From PALSA-1006 sp964532405 (GTDB lineage Bacteria; Pseudomonadota; Gammaproteobacteria; Burkholderiales; Gallionellaceae), in assembly GCA_964532405.1 (NCBI GenBank), contig CAZHIC010000032.1:1-24747 (forward strand): a DNA stretch of 24,747 nt, in the 5' to 3' direction. The position numbers and the translations under genes are program-made. How positions within the stretch are numbered: the first letter of the stretch is position 1; every line of letters begins with the position of its first letter. The notes under the pieces were generated by a model. The model ran no database searches. It was given only the letters and a program-made list of their open reading frames with translations, and had not been told where the DNA came from. Shown here piece after piece: positions 1-7,577 of the stretch.

Positions 1-1
1 C

Positions 2-841
2 AACAAAAAACTTAACCTTGTCCAGCAAAACGAAACATACAAGGGGGTAGAAGCTCAGTCATCCCTCAGTCTCAACCCCCATCCTAGCCTTGATGGAACT
101 ACTAGCCATTCGACTAAGCCCGCAAGCGGGCAAGTCGCTGGTTATCCCCCTAACAAGGGGAAGGAACAGGTCAAAGGATTATTTGAGTTTAATGAACCAT
201 CGCTACAAACCCTACAGCAACAGGGGAAAAGTATCATTGCAGTGGCGCGCGGCAACACACTCCTCGGCTCCATCGCATTCGCCGATACACTACGCCCCAG
301 CAGCCATGCCGCCGTGAGCAAGCTGCGCGAAATGGGCATCCGCGTCGTCATGTTGAGCGGCGACAACAACGCCACCGCCCATGCCATCGCGCAACAAGCG
401 GGCATCGACGAATACCTCGCCGAAGTGCTGCCGCAGGACAAGGCGCGGCACGTCGCCTCGTTCAAAAGCACAGGCCGCGTGGTCGGCATGGTGGGCGACG
501 GCATCAACGATGCACCCGCACTGGCTGCCGCCGATGTGAGCTTCGCCATGAAGAGCGGCAGCGACATCGCCATCGAAGCCGCCGACATCACACTGATGCA
601 CAACGATCTGATGTCCGTGGTCAACGCCATCGATCTGTCGCGCGTCACGCTGGCCAAGATACGCCAGAACCTGTTCTTCGCTTTCGCCTACAACGTGTTG
701 GGCATACCGCTGGCCGCCATCGGTCTGCTCAATCCGGTCATCGCGGGCGGCGCCATGGCGATGAGCTCGGTGTCGGTCATCAGCAATGCCTTGCTGCTTA
801 AAAAGTGGGAGCCGGAAAAACCAGAAACCGCTCGCGTCTAG
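2..841 (+). CDS. copA: Copper-type P1B ATPase, C-terminal part (5' end outside window)
   Basis: The frame is open from the first base of the window, giving 279 residues of a heavy-metal P-type ATPase that pumps monovalent copper out of the cytoplasm. Visible landmarks are the SGDN form of the TGDN motif near residue 120, the hinge GDGINDAP at 165-172, then two membrane segments. The Y-N pair at 230-231 and the MxxSS motif at 252-256 are the Cu(I)-site residues of the P1B-1 class. The phosphorylation motif DKTGT lies upstream of the window. A GTG at 242 could be mistaken for a start, but the ATP-binding domain continues upstream of it (for example NKKLNLVQQNE at the left edge). Residues about 22-55 are not normal ATPase sequence: they are the translation of a palindromic repeat inserted in frame in the nucleotide-binding domain. 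The family is secure; copper specificity is inferred from the membrane motifs. Confidence 0.88.
   Translation, partial: NKKLNLVQQNETYKGVEAQSSLSLNPHPSLDGTTSHSTKPASGQVAGYPPNKGKEQVKGLFEFNEPSLQTLQQQGKSIIAVARGNTLLGSIAFADTLRPSSHAAVSKLREMGIRVVMLSGDNNATAHAIAQQAGIDEYLAEVLPQDKARHVASFKSTGRVVGMVGDGINDAPALAAADVSFAMKSGSDIAIEAADITLMHNDLMSVVNAIDLSRVTLAKIRQNLFFAFAYNVLGIPLAAIGLLNPVIAGGAMAMSSVSVISNALLLKKWEPEKPETARV
66..164 (+). repeat. Composite palindromic repeat, copy 1, in frame inside the P-type ATPase
   Basis: The core at 101-148 matches 20642-20689 in 44 of 48 bases. It contains the hairpin GCCCG-CAAG-CGGGC at 118-131. The flanks are C-rich on the left (around 72-84) and end in a second hairpin, CCCCT-AACA-AGGGG, at 147-160. 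The reading frame of the ATPase runs through it without a stop and yields the peptide TSHSTKPASGQVAGYP. The outer boundaries are approximate. Confidence 0.8.
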
Positions 842-885
842 GCGTGAGCTTATCGACTGGTCAAATATGAGAGTGAAACAGGAGA

Positions 886-970
886 TGGTGCCCTGGAGAA
901 GACTCGAACTTCCACGCCTCGCGGCGCCAGAACCTAAATCTGGTGCGTCTACCAATTCCGCCACCAGGGC
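886..970 (-). tRNA. tRNA-Leu (anticodon TAG)
   Basis: On the minus strand the 85-nt sequence folds as a type II tRNA. The acceptor stem GCCCTGG pairs with CCAGGGC and is followed by discriminator A and an encoded CCA end at 886-888. The anticodon stem is CCAGA/TCTGG with loop TTTAGGT, so the anticodon is TAG and reads CUA leucine codons. The variable arm GGCGCCGCGAGGCGT has the long-arm form of leucine tRNAs, and the T-loop is TTCGAGT. It lies 56 bases downstream of the end of acuI on the same strand and is convergent with the ATPase gene. I see no T-tract terminator on either side. Confidence 0.97.
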
Positions 971-1026
971 ATTGCCATCATCGGCTCGAACAAGCCGCGA
1001 AGGGCGCGCATTATAGCACCGACTTT

Positions 1027-2025
1027 TTAGCGCCCAATACCGAAATCTACCACCGTGCGGCCGCGCGACTCGCCGCGCAACATCCTGGGGAACGCCTCCG
1101 GCAACTCCGCGAATGGAACAGTATGAGCAAATTGCCCGAACTGCTGCGGATGCAGTTCGCCCGCCAAGCGTTGCCATATCTGTTTGCGAAGCGGCATCGC
1201 CGTTGCAGCGGAATCCACGCCCAGCAATTTCACCCCGCGCAAGATGAACGGGAACACCGTGGTGTGCAGCTCGACACCGCCCGCATTGCCGAAGCTGGCG
1301 ATGGCACCGTCCTGCTGCATGGTGCGCGTAAGCCAAGCCAGCGTATCGCCGCCCACCGCATCCAGTGCCCCCGCCCACTGCGCTTTTTCCAAGGGACGCT
1401 TGCTCGCAAAATCGATCTCGCTGCGCGGCAATATCTCGCTCGCACCCAGTGCTTTCAAGTATTCGTGTTCGCTATCTTTTCCGGTCAGTGCCACGACGTA
1501 GTATCCGAGTTGCGCCAACATCTGAATGGCGAGACTGCCCACACCGCCCGTCGCGCCCGTCACGATCACCTTGCCTTTTTCCGGTGTAAGTTCGTTCTGC
1601 TCCAAGCGATGGATGGCGAGCGCAGCCGTGAATCCCGCCGTGCCCAAGGCCATCGCCTCGAACAGCGTCAGCCCTTGCGGCAACAGAACCAGCCAGTCAG
1701 CGGGAACGCGCACGTATTCGGCGAACCCGCCGTCATGCGCCACGCCCATGTCGTAGCCGGTGACCAGCACTGCATCGCCCGTCTTGAAGCGCGCATCGGA
1801 TGAACTCGCCACTACGCCGGACACATCCACGCCGCCCACACAGGGAAAGCGGCGGATGACTTTTTCCACTCCCGTCGCCGCGAGCGCGTCCTTGTAATTC
1901 ACGCCGGAATAATGCGCCTGAATGACCACCTCGCCGGGGTCGAGATCGTCCAACGACAGCTCAACAAAACGCCCGGCGGATTTGCCGCCTTCCTCAAAAA
2001 TTCTGTAGGCGCGAAAGACGTTCAT
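1027..2025 (-). CDS. acuI: Acrylyl-CoA reductase (AcuI/YhdH-type MDR oxidoreductase)
   Basis: This 332-residue protein is a zinc-free member of the medium-chain dehydrogenase/reductase superfamily. AcuI/YhdH enzymes reduce acryloyl-CoA to propionyl-CoA with NADPH. The N-terminal GroES-like part contains SGVNYKDALAATG and FPCVGGVDVSG, both typical of YhdH. The Rossmann fold carries the nucleotide-binding motif VTGATGGVGSLAIQML at about residues 155-170. The length equals the family norm. The ATG directly abuts the TAA stop of sucB (2026-2028), so the two are probably translated from one message. This pairing with TCA genes suggests a role in acyl-CoA handling or detoxification, but that is inference; the physiological substrate in an organism without DMSP metabolism is uncertain. 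Confidence 0.88.
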   Translation of the reverse strand: MNVFRAYRIFEEGGKSAGRFVELSLDDLDPGEVVIQAHYSGVNYKDALAATGVEKVIRRFPCVGGVDVSGVVASSSDARFKTGDAVLVTGYDMGVAHDGGFAEYVRVPADWLVLLPQGLTLFEAMALGTAGFTAALAIHRLEQNELTPEKGKVIVTGATGGVGSLAIQMLAQLGYYVVALTGKDSEHEYLKALGASEILPRSEIDFASKRPLEKAQWAGALDAVGGDTLAWLTRTMQQDGAIASFGNAGGVELHTTVFPFILRGVKLLGVDSAATAMPLRKQIWQRLAGELHPQQFGQFAHTVPFAELPEAFPRMLRGESRGRTVVDFGIGR

Positions 2026-3192
2026 TTAAAGGTCGAGTAGCACGCGCCCCGGAAACTCCAGTGCTTCTTTGATGGCGATGAGAAACTGCACGGCTTCGCG
2101 CCCGTCGATGATGCGGTGGTCGTAGGACAGCGCGAGGTAGTTCATCGGACGGATGACCACTAGTCCGTTCTCGGCCACAGGCCTGTCCTTGGTGGCATGG
2201 ATGCCGAGGATGGCGCTCTGCGGCGGGTTGATGATGGGGGTGGAGAGCATGGAGCCGAACACGCCGCCGTTGGAAATGGAGAAGGTGCCGCCGCTCAACT
2301 CCTCCAGCGTGATCTTGCCGGTCTTGGCGCGCGCGCCGAAATCGACGATTTGCTTTTCGATGTCGGCCAGCGAGAGTTTGTCGGCATCGCGGATGATGGG
2401 TACGACCAAGCCGCGCTCGCTGCCGATGGCCACGCCGATATCGAAGTAGCCGTGATAGATGAAATCGGTGCCATCCACCGAAGCGTTCACCACCGGAAAT
2501 TTCTGCAAAGCCAGCACCGTCGCCCTGACGAAAAAGGACATGAAGCCCAACTTCACGCCGTGCTTCTTCTCGAATGCGTCTTTGTATTTGTTGCGCAACT
2601 CGATCACCGGCTGCATGTTCACTTCGTTGAAGGTGGTGAGGATGGCGGCGTTCTGCTGCGATTGCAGCAGACGTTCCGCGATGCGCTGGCGGATGCGCGT
2701 CATCGGGACGCGCTGCTCGGGACGGTTACCGCTGGGCGCAACGCTTGCACCCCCACCCATACCCTCCCCCTGAGAAGGGGAGGGTTTTGATGTCTGCACC
2801 GCACTCAGCACATCTTCTTTGGTCACCACACCATGCCGCCCGCTGCCCTGCAACTGGCTGGCATCGACGTCGTGCTCATGCGCCAATTTGCGCGCCGACG
2901 GGGTGACGGCGGGCGCGGCCTCCACACTTGCCTTAGGCGTTGCGGCTACGGCCTCGGTATCGAGCACGGCAATCACTTCGCCGCTGCTGACCTTGTCGCC
3001 ATTTTGTTTGAGCAGTTTGGTTATGACACCAGCTTTCACGGCGGGCAATTCCAACACCACTTTATCGGTCTCGACGTCGATCAGGTTCTCGCCTTCCGCC
3101 ACCGCCTCGCCGACCTGTTTATGCCAGGTGAGCAAAGTCGCTTCGGAAACAGATTCGGACAGTTGCGGAACTTTGATTTCAATGATGCTCAT
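2026..3192 (-). CDS. sucB: 2-oxoglutarate dehydrogenase E2, dihydrolipoamide succinyltransferase
   Basis: E2 core of the 2-oxoglutarate dehydrogenase complex, transferring succinyl from lipoate to CoA. The ATG at 3192 is chosen because AGGAG sits 8 bases upstream and the lipoyl domain starts there; the frame extends 9 codons further without support. Of 388 residues, 1-80 form the lipoyl domain with the modified lysine K44 in ETDK. Residues about 98-133 are the E1/E3-binding domain, and about 158-388 the catalytic domain ending in HRIIDG with catalytic H359 and D363. The linker contains a translated palindromic repeat (KPSPSQGEGMGGGAS, residues 136-150). Normally sucB follows sucA directly; here about 6.8 kb of restriction genes separate them. 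No lpd gene follows; acuI does. Confidence 0.96.
   Translation of the reverse strand: MSIIEIKVPQLSESVSEATLLTWHKQVGEAVAEGENLIDVETDKVVLELPAVKAGVITKLLKQNGDKVSSGEVIAVLDTEAVAATPKASVEAAPAVTPSARKLAHEHDVDASQLQGSGRHGVVTKEDVLSAVQTSKPSPSQGEGMGGGASVAPSGNRPEQRVPMTRIRQRIAERLLQSQQNAAILTTFNEVNMQPVIELRNKYKDAFEKKHGVKLGFMSFFVRATVLALQKFPVVNASVDGTDFIYHGYFDIGVAIGSERGLVVPIIRDADKLSLADIEKQIVDFGARAKTGKITLEELSGGTFSISNGGVFGSMLSTPIINPPQSAILGIHATKDRPVAENGLVVIRPMNYLALSYDHRIIDGREAVQFLIAIKEALEFPGRVLLDL
2746..2787 (-). repeat. GC-rich hairpin repeat in frame in the SucB linker
   Basis: There is a perfect 8-bp stem CCCTCCCC (2762-2769) / GGGGAGGG (2777-2784) with a 7-base loop, and a C-rich tail (plus strand) at about 2750-2760. 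It resembles the outer hairpin-plus-tail part of the composite repeats at 66-164 and 20614-20706 but lacks their core. It falls between the subunit-binding and catalytic domains and is read through as Pro-Ser-Pro-Ser-Gln-Gly-Glu-Gly, the kind of peptide such intergenic repeats produce when read in frame. Confidence 0.7.
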
Positions 3193-3200
3193 GACGGTTA

Positions 3201-3205
3201 CTCCT
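3201..3205 (-). promoter_or_regulatory. Ribosome binding site of sucB
   Basis: On the minus strand this reads AGGAG, 8 bases before the ATG at 3192. It decides the start of sucB against the upstream in-frame ATG at 3219. Confidence 0.75.
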
Positions 3206-3253
3206 AATTCGTTAATCAACTGAAACGTATCTTACGACGAAAGACGCGCAATT

Positions 3254-3457
3254 TTATCGCCATCCACCTTGCACTTCGCCCTTCTCTTTGGCGAACTCGT
3301 AGGGATGGCGAAATATTTGGATCAGCGCCTCGAATAAGTTTGACTTGCCGCTGCCGTTTTTGCCAACAAACACATCGACAAAGCTGCCGCCATCAAAGCC
3401 CAGGGTAAAGTCCTTGAGATTTTTGTACTGGCCGATGGTGAGCGATTTCAGGCGCAT
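3254..3457 (-). pseudogene. Truncated AAA/SMC-type ATPase, N-terminal stump
   Basis: This 67-codon frame begins as a normal ATPase: MRLKSLTIGQYKNLKDF, then the Walker A motif GKNGSGKS at about residues 33-40, then NLFEALIQIF. It ends soon after at FAKEKGEVQGGWR. Members of this family (AAA ATPases found next to restriction genes) are several hundred residues long and need a Walker B and signature region, all absent here. The start is genuine: a GGGAG ribosome site at 3463-3467 lies 5 bases before the ATG and just after the hsdS stop. So the gene was the last member of the hsd operon and lost its 3' part at the islet border next to sucB. It is unlikely to have ATPase activity. Confidence 0.8.
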
Positions 3458-3467
3458 GGCAACTCCC

Positions 3468-5045
3468 TTACACCTGCGCCATCACGGCATCGAGCAACGC
3501 GGTCTGTTTGCGGGTGGAGGCATCAATCTGTTGTTCCAGCCTGTCGCACATGGACATGAGTGAGTCGATTCTGGTGACTATTTGATGTTGCACATTAACC
3601 GGAGGGAGAAGTATTTCGAATCGTTCGATCATCGACTTTGTTAGTGCCTCGCGGGTGGCACCAACCTGAACATCATCGATCATGTTTTGAACAATTGGGC
3701 TTGCCAGAAATGCTTCTAAGAATCGCGGGATTATTTCTAACGTGGGCCTAATAATGCAGACATGTTGATTAACCCTTGCGCCCTCCATTTCATCTGGAGC
3801 TATCGCTACTCGACCAATTGATGCTCCCGTAATGTTAAGTAACACATCATCAGTTCTGACTGAAACATTTTTTAATTTATCTGCTTGTGCTTCACTCAAG
3901 AAAACAAGCCCCTTATGGACGAAGCCCCCGAAATGAATATTCATTGAGCGAATTAGCGGAACCCCTTCCACTTGATATGACTCCTTGCCGCCTGATGGGG
4001 TAGATCCACTGCCAATTTTAGTGGTCAACTCCTTCAAGTGCCTTATTTTCCAATCTGATGATTGTCCATTATGCGCAACAAGTTTTCCTTGCACTCCGAG
4101 TTGCAGGATGGCTTTGCGCAGTTCGGTGACGTTTTCACGCACGGCGTAGAGCTCGCCGAAGTGTTGGGTGATGAACTGCCAAGCATCGGCGAAGTTGTCC
4201 CCTGCTTGTGCATCCAGCAGTTGCTTGAGCGCGGCGGCGTGAACGCTGCGGCGCTTCTGCTCCCGCTCGTCGCGCAGCTTTTCCAGCTCTTCGCAACGCG
4301 CCATGAGCTGGTCGATTTTGGCGACAATGCGGTGTTGTTCAGGGAGAGGGGGAAGCGGATGAATACTCTGGACTGCATCTTCGGTTCCAAGCCTAGGCAT
4401 CTTGACGCCGTACATCAATGAATTGACGTGCGCTAGGAAGGCTGGTCGCTTTAGCAACCACCGCAGAAACTCAGTATTGATTGCGGGCGATGGAACGATT
4501 GGAATAATTTCAGTAGTACATACGCCATCAGCATCAGCAACTATTACCTTGTCGAGATAAGGACGTAACTTTCCATATAGAACATCACCTTTGTGAAAAG
4601 TAGATTTGGTCGATTTGGACTGACGTTCTGAGTATTTCGCACGATAAAGAAGCCATGACGTATCTTTTTCGATGTCTTCCAAATCAAGCAGCCAAGCGTC
4701 AGAAGTAATGGATTCTGGTGCAATATTATCTCTGCCGTTGTAATCGCATACTTCACCGAGCCGCACCCACTCCCACCCCTGCGGCAGCGCATATGGCACT
4801 TCCTCCGCCTTAATCTCCGGCAACGGCTTGGGCGCTTTGATCTTCCCCTCTTTTACCAGACGTTTTTTCTCAGCTTCGATCTCTTTCAGCAGTTGGCTCG
4901 CAGGCGGGTCACTGCGATCTTGCGCCACCAGCTTGCCCTGCATCGCCAGTGTGAGTATCAGTTCGCGCAGCTTCTTGATGCCATCGGGTGCGGCAAAGGC
5001 GGTGTCGAAGTGCGCCTCCAGCAGTTCGCGGGTGGCCTTATTCAT
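3468..5045 (-). CDS. hsdS: Type I restriction-modification specificity subunit
   Basis: HsdS recognises the bipartite DNA target and directs the methylase and restriction subunits. The 525-residue protein has two target-recognition domains, at about 90-240 and 330-480, and an internal duplication of its conserved helices. LRELILTLAMQGKLVA near residue 25 is echoed by LRKAILQLGVQGKLVA near residue 310. PPLPEQHRIVAKIDQLM is echoed by PPVNVQHQIVTRIDSLM near the C-terminus. The two recognition domains are visibly more AT-rich (about 3590-4070 and 4440-4740) than the rest, as expected for swapped specificity segments. The gene overlaps the DUF1016 gene by 8 bases at 5038-5045. The target sequence cannot be read from the protein. 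Confidence 0.95.
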   Translation of the reverse strand: MNKATRELLEAHFDTAFAAPDGIKKLRELILTLAMQGKLVAQDRSDPPASQLLKEIEAEKKRLVKEGKIKAPKPLPEIKAEEVPYALPQGWEWVRLGEVCDYNGRDNIAPESITSDAWLLDLEDIEKDTSWLLYRAKYSERQSKSTKSTFHKGDVLYGKLRPYLDKVIVADADGVCTTEIIPIVPSPAINTEFLRWLLKRPAFLAHVNSLMYGVKMPRLGTEDAVQSIHPLPPLPEQHRIVAKIDQLMARCEELEKLRDEREQKRRSVHAAALKQLLDAQAGDNFADAWQFITQHFGELYAVRENVTELRKAILQLGVQGKLVAHNGQSSDWKIRHLKELTTKIGSGSTPSGGKESYQVEGVPLIRSMNIHFGGFVHKGLVFLSEAQADKLKNVSVRTDDVLLNITGASIGRVAIAPDEMEGARVNQHVCIIRPTLEIIPRFLEAFLASPIVQNMIDDVQVGATREALTKSMIERFEILLPPVNVQHQIVTRIDSLMSMCDRLEQQIDASTRKQTALLDAVMAQV

Positions 5046-6078
5046 CGCGGCTCTCCAGTTCGCGTTCTATCTGCTCGATACTGGGCAGACTGGTTTGTAA
5101 TTCGGCAGGCAGAGATTCCAGCAGTTTGTATTCAGCAATGCCCAACGGTTGAGCATTGGTGCGCAAGGCATATTCCGCCACCACTTTGTTTTTGCTGCGA
5201 CACAGCAGCAGGCCAATTGTAGGATTGTCTTGTGGGTGCTTTACTTGCTCATCCACTGCCGTAAGGTAAAAGCTCAACTGCCCCAAGTGCTCAGGCTTGA
5301 ACTTACCCCCCTTAAGTTCAATCACCACATAACAGCGCAACTTGAGGTGATAGAACAGCAGGTCGATGAAAAACTCGTCGCCACCCACGTCCAGCAGCAC
5401 CTGCCGCCCGACGAAGGCAAAGCCCGCACCCAGCTCCAGCAGAAATTCGGTGACGTGCTTCACCAATGCCTTTTCGATCTCACGTTCTTGCGCCTCGTCG
5501 GTCAGACCAAGAAAGTCAAAGCGGTAGGGGTCTTTCAGGGATTCACGAGCCAGATCTGATTGTGGCCTAGGCAGCGTAGCCGTAAAGTTGGTTACCGCCT
5601 TGCCGCTGCGCTCCCACTGACGGGTTTCGATCTGCATTTCCAGAATGTTGCGCGACCAGTTGTGCTCTACCGCACATGCCAGATACCAATCCCGTTCTTC
5701 GCGATTCTTGAGCTTGTCCATCAGGGTGCAAAGGTGGAACCATGGCAATTGTGCAGCAGCCTGCTGCACAAATTCCGCATCCGGCCATGCCTCGGCAAAA
5801 GCGCGCATGTACTTGAGGTTGCGTGGCGAAAATCCCTTCATGTCAGGAAAGGCGGTGCGTAAATCCTGCGCCAACCGCTCAATGACTTTAGCACCCCAAC
5901 CCTGCTCGGCCTGCCGCGCCAGAATGTCGCGGCCAATCTGCCAGTACAGCAGCACCAGTTCGCGGTTGACCGCCAGTGTGGCGCGTTGCTGGGCGGCGTG
6001 AATGCGGGTTTTCAACTCGGTCAGCCAGTCGGCGTAACCGCTAGGCGCAGGGGTCAGCGAAACGGGTTGATCGCTCAT
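5038..6078 (-). CDS. DUF1016 family PDDEXK nuclease (YhcG-like)
   Basis: The 346-residue protein has the two parts of the YhcG/DUF1016 family. The N-terminal helical domain (about 15-160) includes LYWQIGRDI and FSPRNLKYMRAFAEAW. The C-terminal PDDEXK nuclease-like domain (about 180-335) contains DEFFIDLLFYH and YVVIELKGGKF, supplying the D...ExK catalytic pattern. It overlaps hsdM by 4 bases (6075-6078) and hsdS by 8, so it is made together with the methylase and specificity subunits. DUF1016 genes recur inside type I loci, but their role there is not settled. It could be an accessory nuclease or help complex stability. The family call is firm; the function is inference. Confidence 0.9.
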   Translation of the reverse strand: MSDQPVSLTPAPSGYADWLTELKTRIHAAQQRATLAVNRELVLLYWQIGRDILARQAEQGWGAKVIERLAQDLRTAFPDMKGFSPRNLKYMRAFAEAWPDAEFVQQAAAQLPWFHLCTLMDKLKNREERDWYLACAVEHNWSRNILEMQIETRQWERSGKAVTNFTATLPRPQSDLARESLKDPYRFDFLGLTDEAQEREIEKALVKHVTEFLLELGAGFAFVGRQVLLDVGGDEFFIDLLFYHLKLRCYVVIELKGGKFKPEHLGQLSFYLTAVDEQVKHPQDNPTIGLLLCRSKNKVVAEYALRTNAQPLGIAEYKLLESLPAELQTSLPSIEQIERELESRDE

Positions 6079-7553
6079 GCTTTGCCTTCAACGCTTGCGC
6101 TGAGCGCAGCCATCAGCTCGGACTTCAGGGCGTTCTGTGCCTCGGTGAGCTGGCGCGAAATCTCCTGATATTCCTGCATCAGTTCAGCGGGGGCGCGATG
6201 ATTGATTTCCACTTGATGCGGATTTTTGTAGTCAAGGTTGTAGTTGCGTGCGGCAATGTCTTTGACCGACACCTTCCATGCCTGTTCTGTTGCCTTGCGG
6301 CCTTTGCGTTGTGCGCCACCCCACCATTTTTTCTCCAGATCAAATTCGGCGATGGTCAGCGGTTTGCCGCGTGAGTAAGACTTGTAGCCTTCGGGGTAAG
6401 GATGCTCGAAGAACCAGACATCCTGCGTCGGCTCACCCTTTTCAAAGAACAGCACGTTGGTGGCGATGCTGGTGTAGGGCGCAAACACGCCCTTGGGCAA
6501 GCGCACGATGGTGTGCAGGTTGAACTCTTCCAGCAACTCGCGCTTGAGGTTGGTTTTTGTACCTTCACCAAACAGGAAGCCATCCGGCAGCACCACGGCA
6601 GCACGACCGGTATCGTGTTTGAGCCGGTGCATGATGAGCGCCATAAAGAGATCGGCGGTTTCGCGTGTCTGGTATTTGCGCGGGAAGTTGTTTTCGATCC
6701 CGTCTTCTTCCATACCGCCGAAGGGCGGATTGGTGATGATGATGTCCACGCGGTCTTTGGGGCCGTAGTCCTTGAGTGGGCGGCTCAGGGTGTTGTCATG
6801 GCGGATGTTGCTGGGCACGTCGATGTCGTGCAGCATCAGGTTGGTCATGGCCAGCATGTGTGGCAGCGGTTTTTTCTCGACACCGTGGATGCTGTCTTGC
6901 AGAGTGGTGCGCTGCTCGGGGGTTTTGATCTGCCCCTTGAGGTGTTCGATGGTGCAGGTGAGAAAACCACCGGTGCCGCAGGCGGGGTCGAGCACGCTTT
7001 CGCCCAGTTTCGGGTTGAGGATGTCGACCATGAATTGAGTGACAGCGCGTGGGGTGTAGTACTCGCCCGCGTTACCAGCGGATTGCAGATCGGCGAGAAT
7101 TTTTTCGTAAATGTCGTTGAACAGGTGGCGGTCGGTCGAGGAGTTGAAATCGACATCGCCTTGAATGCTGTTGATGACCTGGCGTAGCAGTGTGCCGGAC
7201 TTCATGTAATTGTAGGCATCCTCAAACACCGAGCCGACTACGCGCCCGCGTGGTGATACGCCCGCTTTGGTCGCCAGTTGCTTGAGCGACGGAAAGAGCT
7301 CGTTATTAACGAAGTCGATCAGCTCTTCACCGGTGATGCCTTCCGCATCTTTGGCCCAGCTGCTCCAGCGGAAGCGGCTTTGCAGCGGCGACTTGTAGCC
7401 GGGGATGGTGAGTTGCCATTCCTGTTCTTTGTCGTCGAATATTTTCAGGAACAGCAGCCAGACGATTTGACTGATACGCTGCGCATCACCGTCAACGCCG
7501 ACATCCTTGCGCATGATGTCTTGAATGGTTTTAATGAGTGTGCCGATGGACAT
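6075..7553 (-). CDS. hsdM: Type I restriction-modification N6-adenine methylase subunit
   Basis: HsdM transfers methyl from S-adenosylmethionine to adenine within the HsdS-defined site. In 492 residues, 1-140 form the N-terminal helical domain (starting MSIGTLIKTIQDIMRKDV). The SAM-binding motif LDPACGTGGFL lies at about 188-198 and the catalytic NPPF at 275-278. A C-terminal helical tail probably contacts HsdS. NAGEYYTPRAV near 161-171 is also typical of the family. The length fits. It lies 24 bases after hsdR and overlaps the DUF1016 gene by 4 bases. No frameshift or motif loss is seen, so modification should work. Confidence 0.96.
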   Translation of the reverse strand: MSIGTLIKTIQDIMRKDVGVDGDAQRISQIVWLLFLKIFDDKEQEWQLTIPGYKSPLQSRFRWSSWAKDAEGITGEELIDFVNNELFPSLKQLATKAGVSPRGRVVGSVFEDAYNYMKSGTLLRQVINSIQGDVDFNSSTDRHLFNDIYEKILADLQSAGNAGEYYTPRAVTQFMVDILNPKLGESVLDPACGTGGFLTCTIEHLKGQIKTPEQRTTLQDSIHGVEKKPLPHMLAMTNLMLHDIDVPSNIRHDNTLSRPLKDYGPKDRVDIIITNPPFGGMEEDGIENNFPRKYQTRETADLFMALIMHRLKHDTGRAAVVLPDGFLFGEGTKTNLKRELLEEFNLHTIVRLPKGVFAPYTSIATNVLFFEKGEPTQDVWFFEHPYPEGYKSYSRGKPLTIAEFDLEKKWWGGAQRKGRKATEQAWKVSVKDIAARNYNLDYKNPHQVEINHRAPAELMQEYQEISRQLTEAQNALKSELMAALSASVEGKA

Positions 7554-7577
7554 TGTTCTATCTCTATTCTGTTTTTG

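Noticed and set aside
290..1378. Long minus-strand open frame of 362 codons running antisense to the ATPase, through the tRNA-Leu and into acuI
   Set aside because: It crosses a structural tRNA and well-supported genes in other frames and resembles no protein family. It is a product of GC-rich codon structure.
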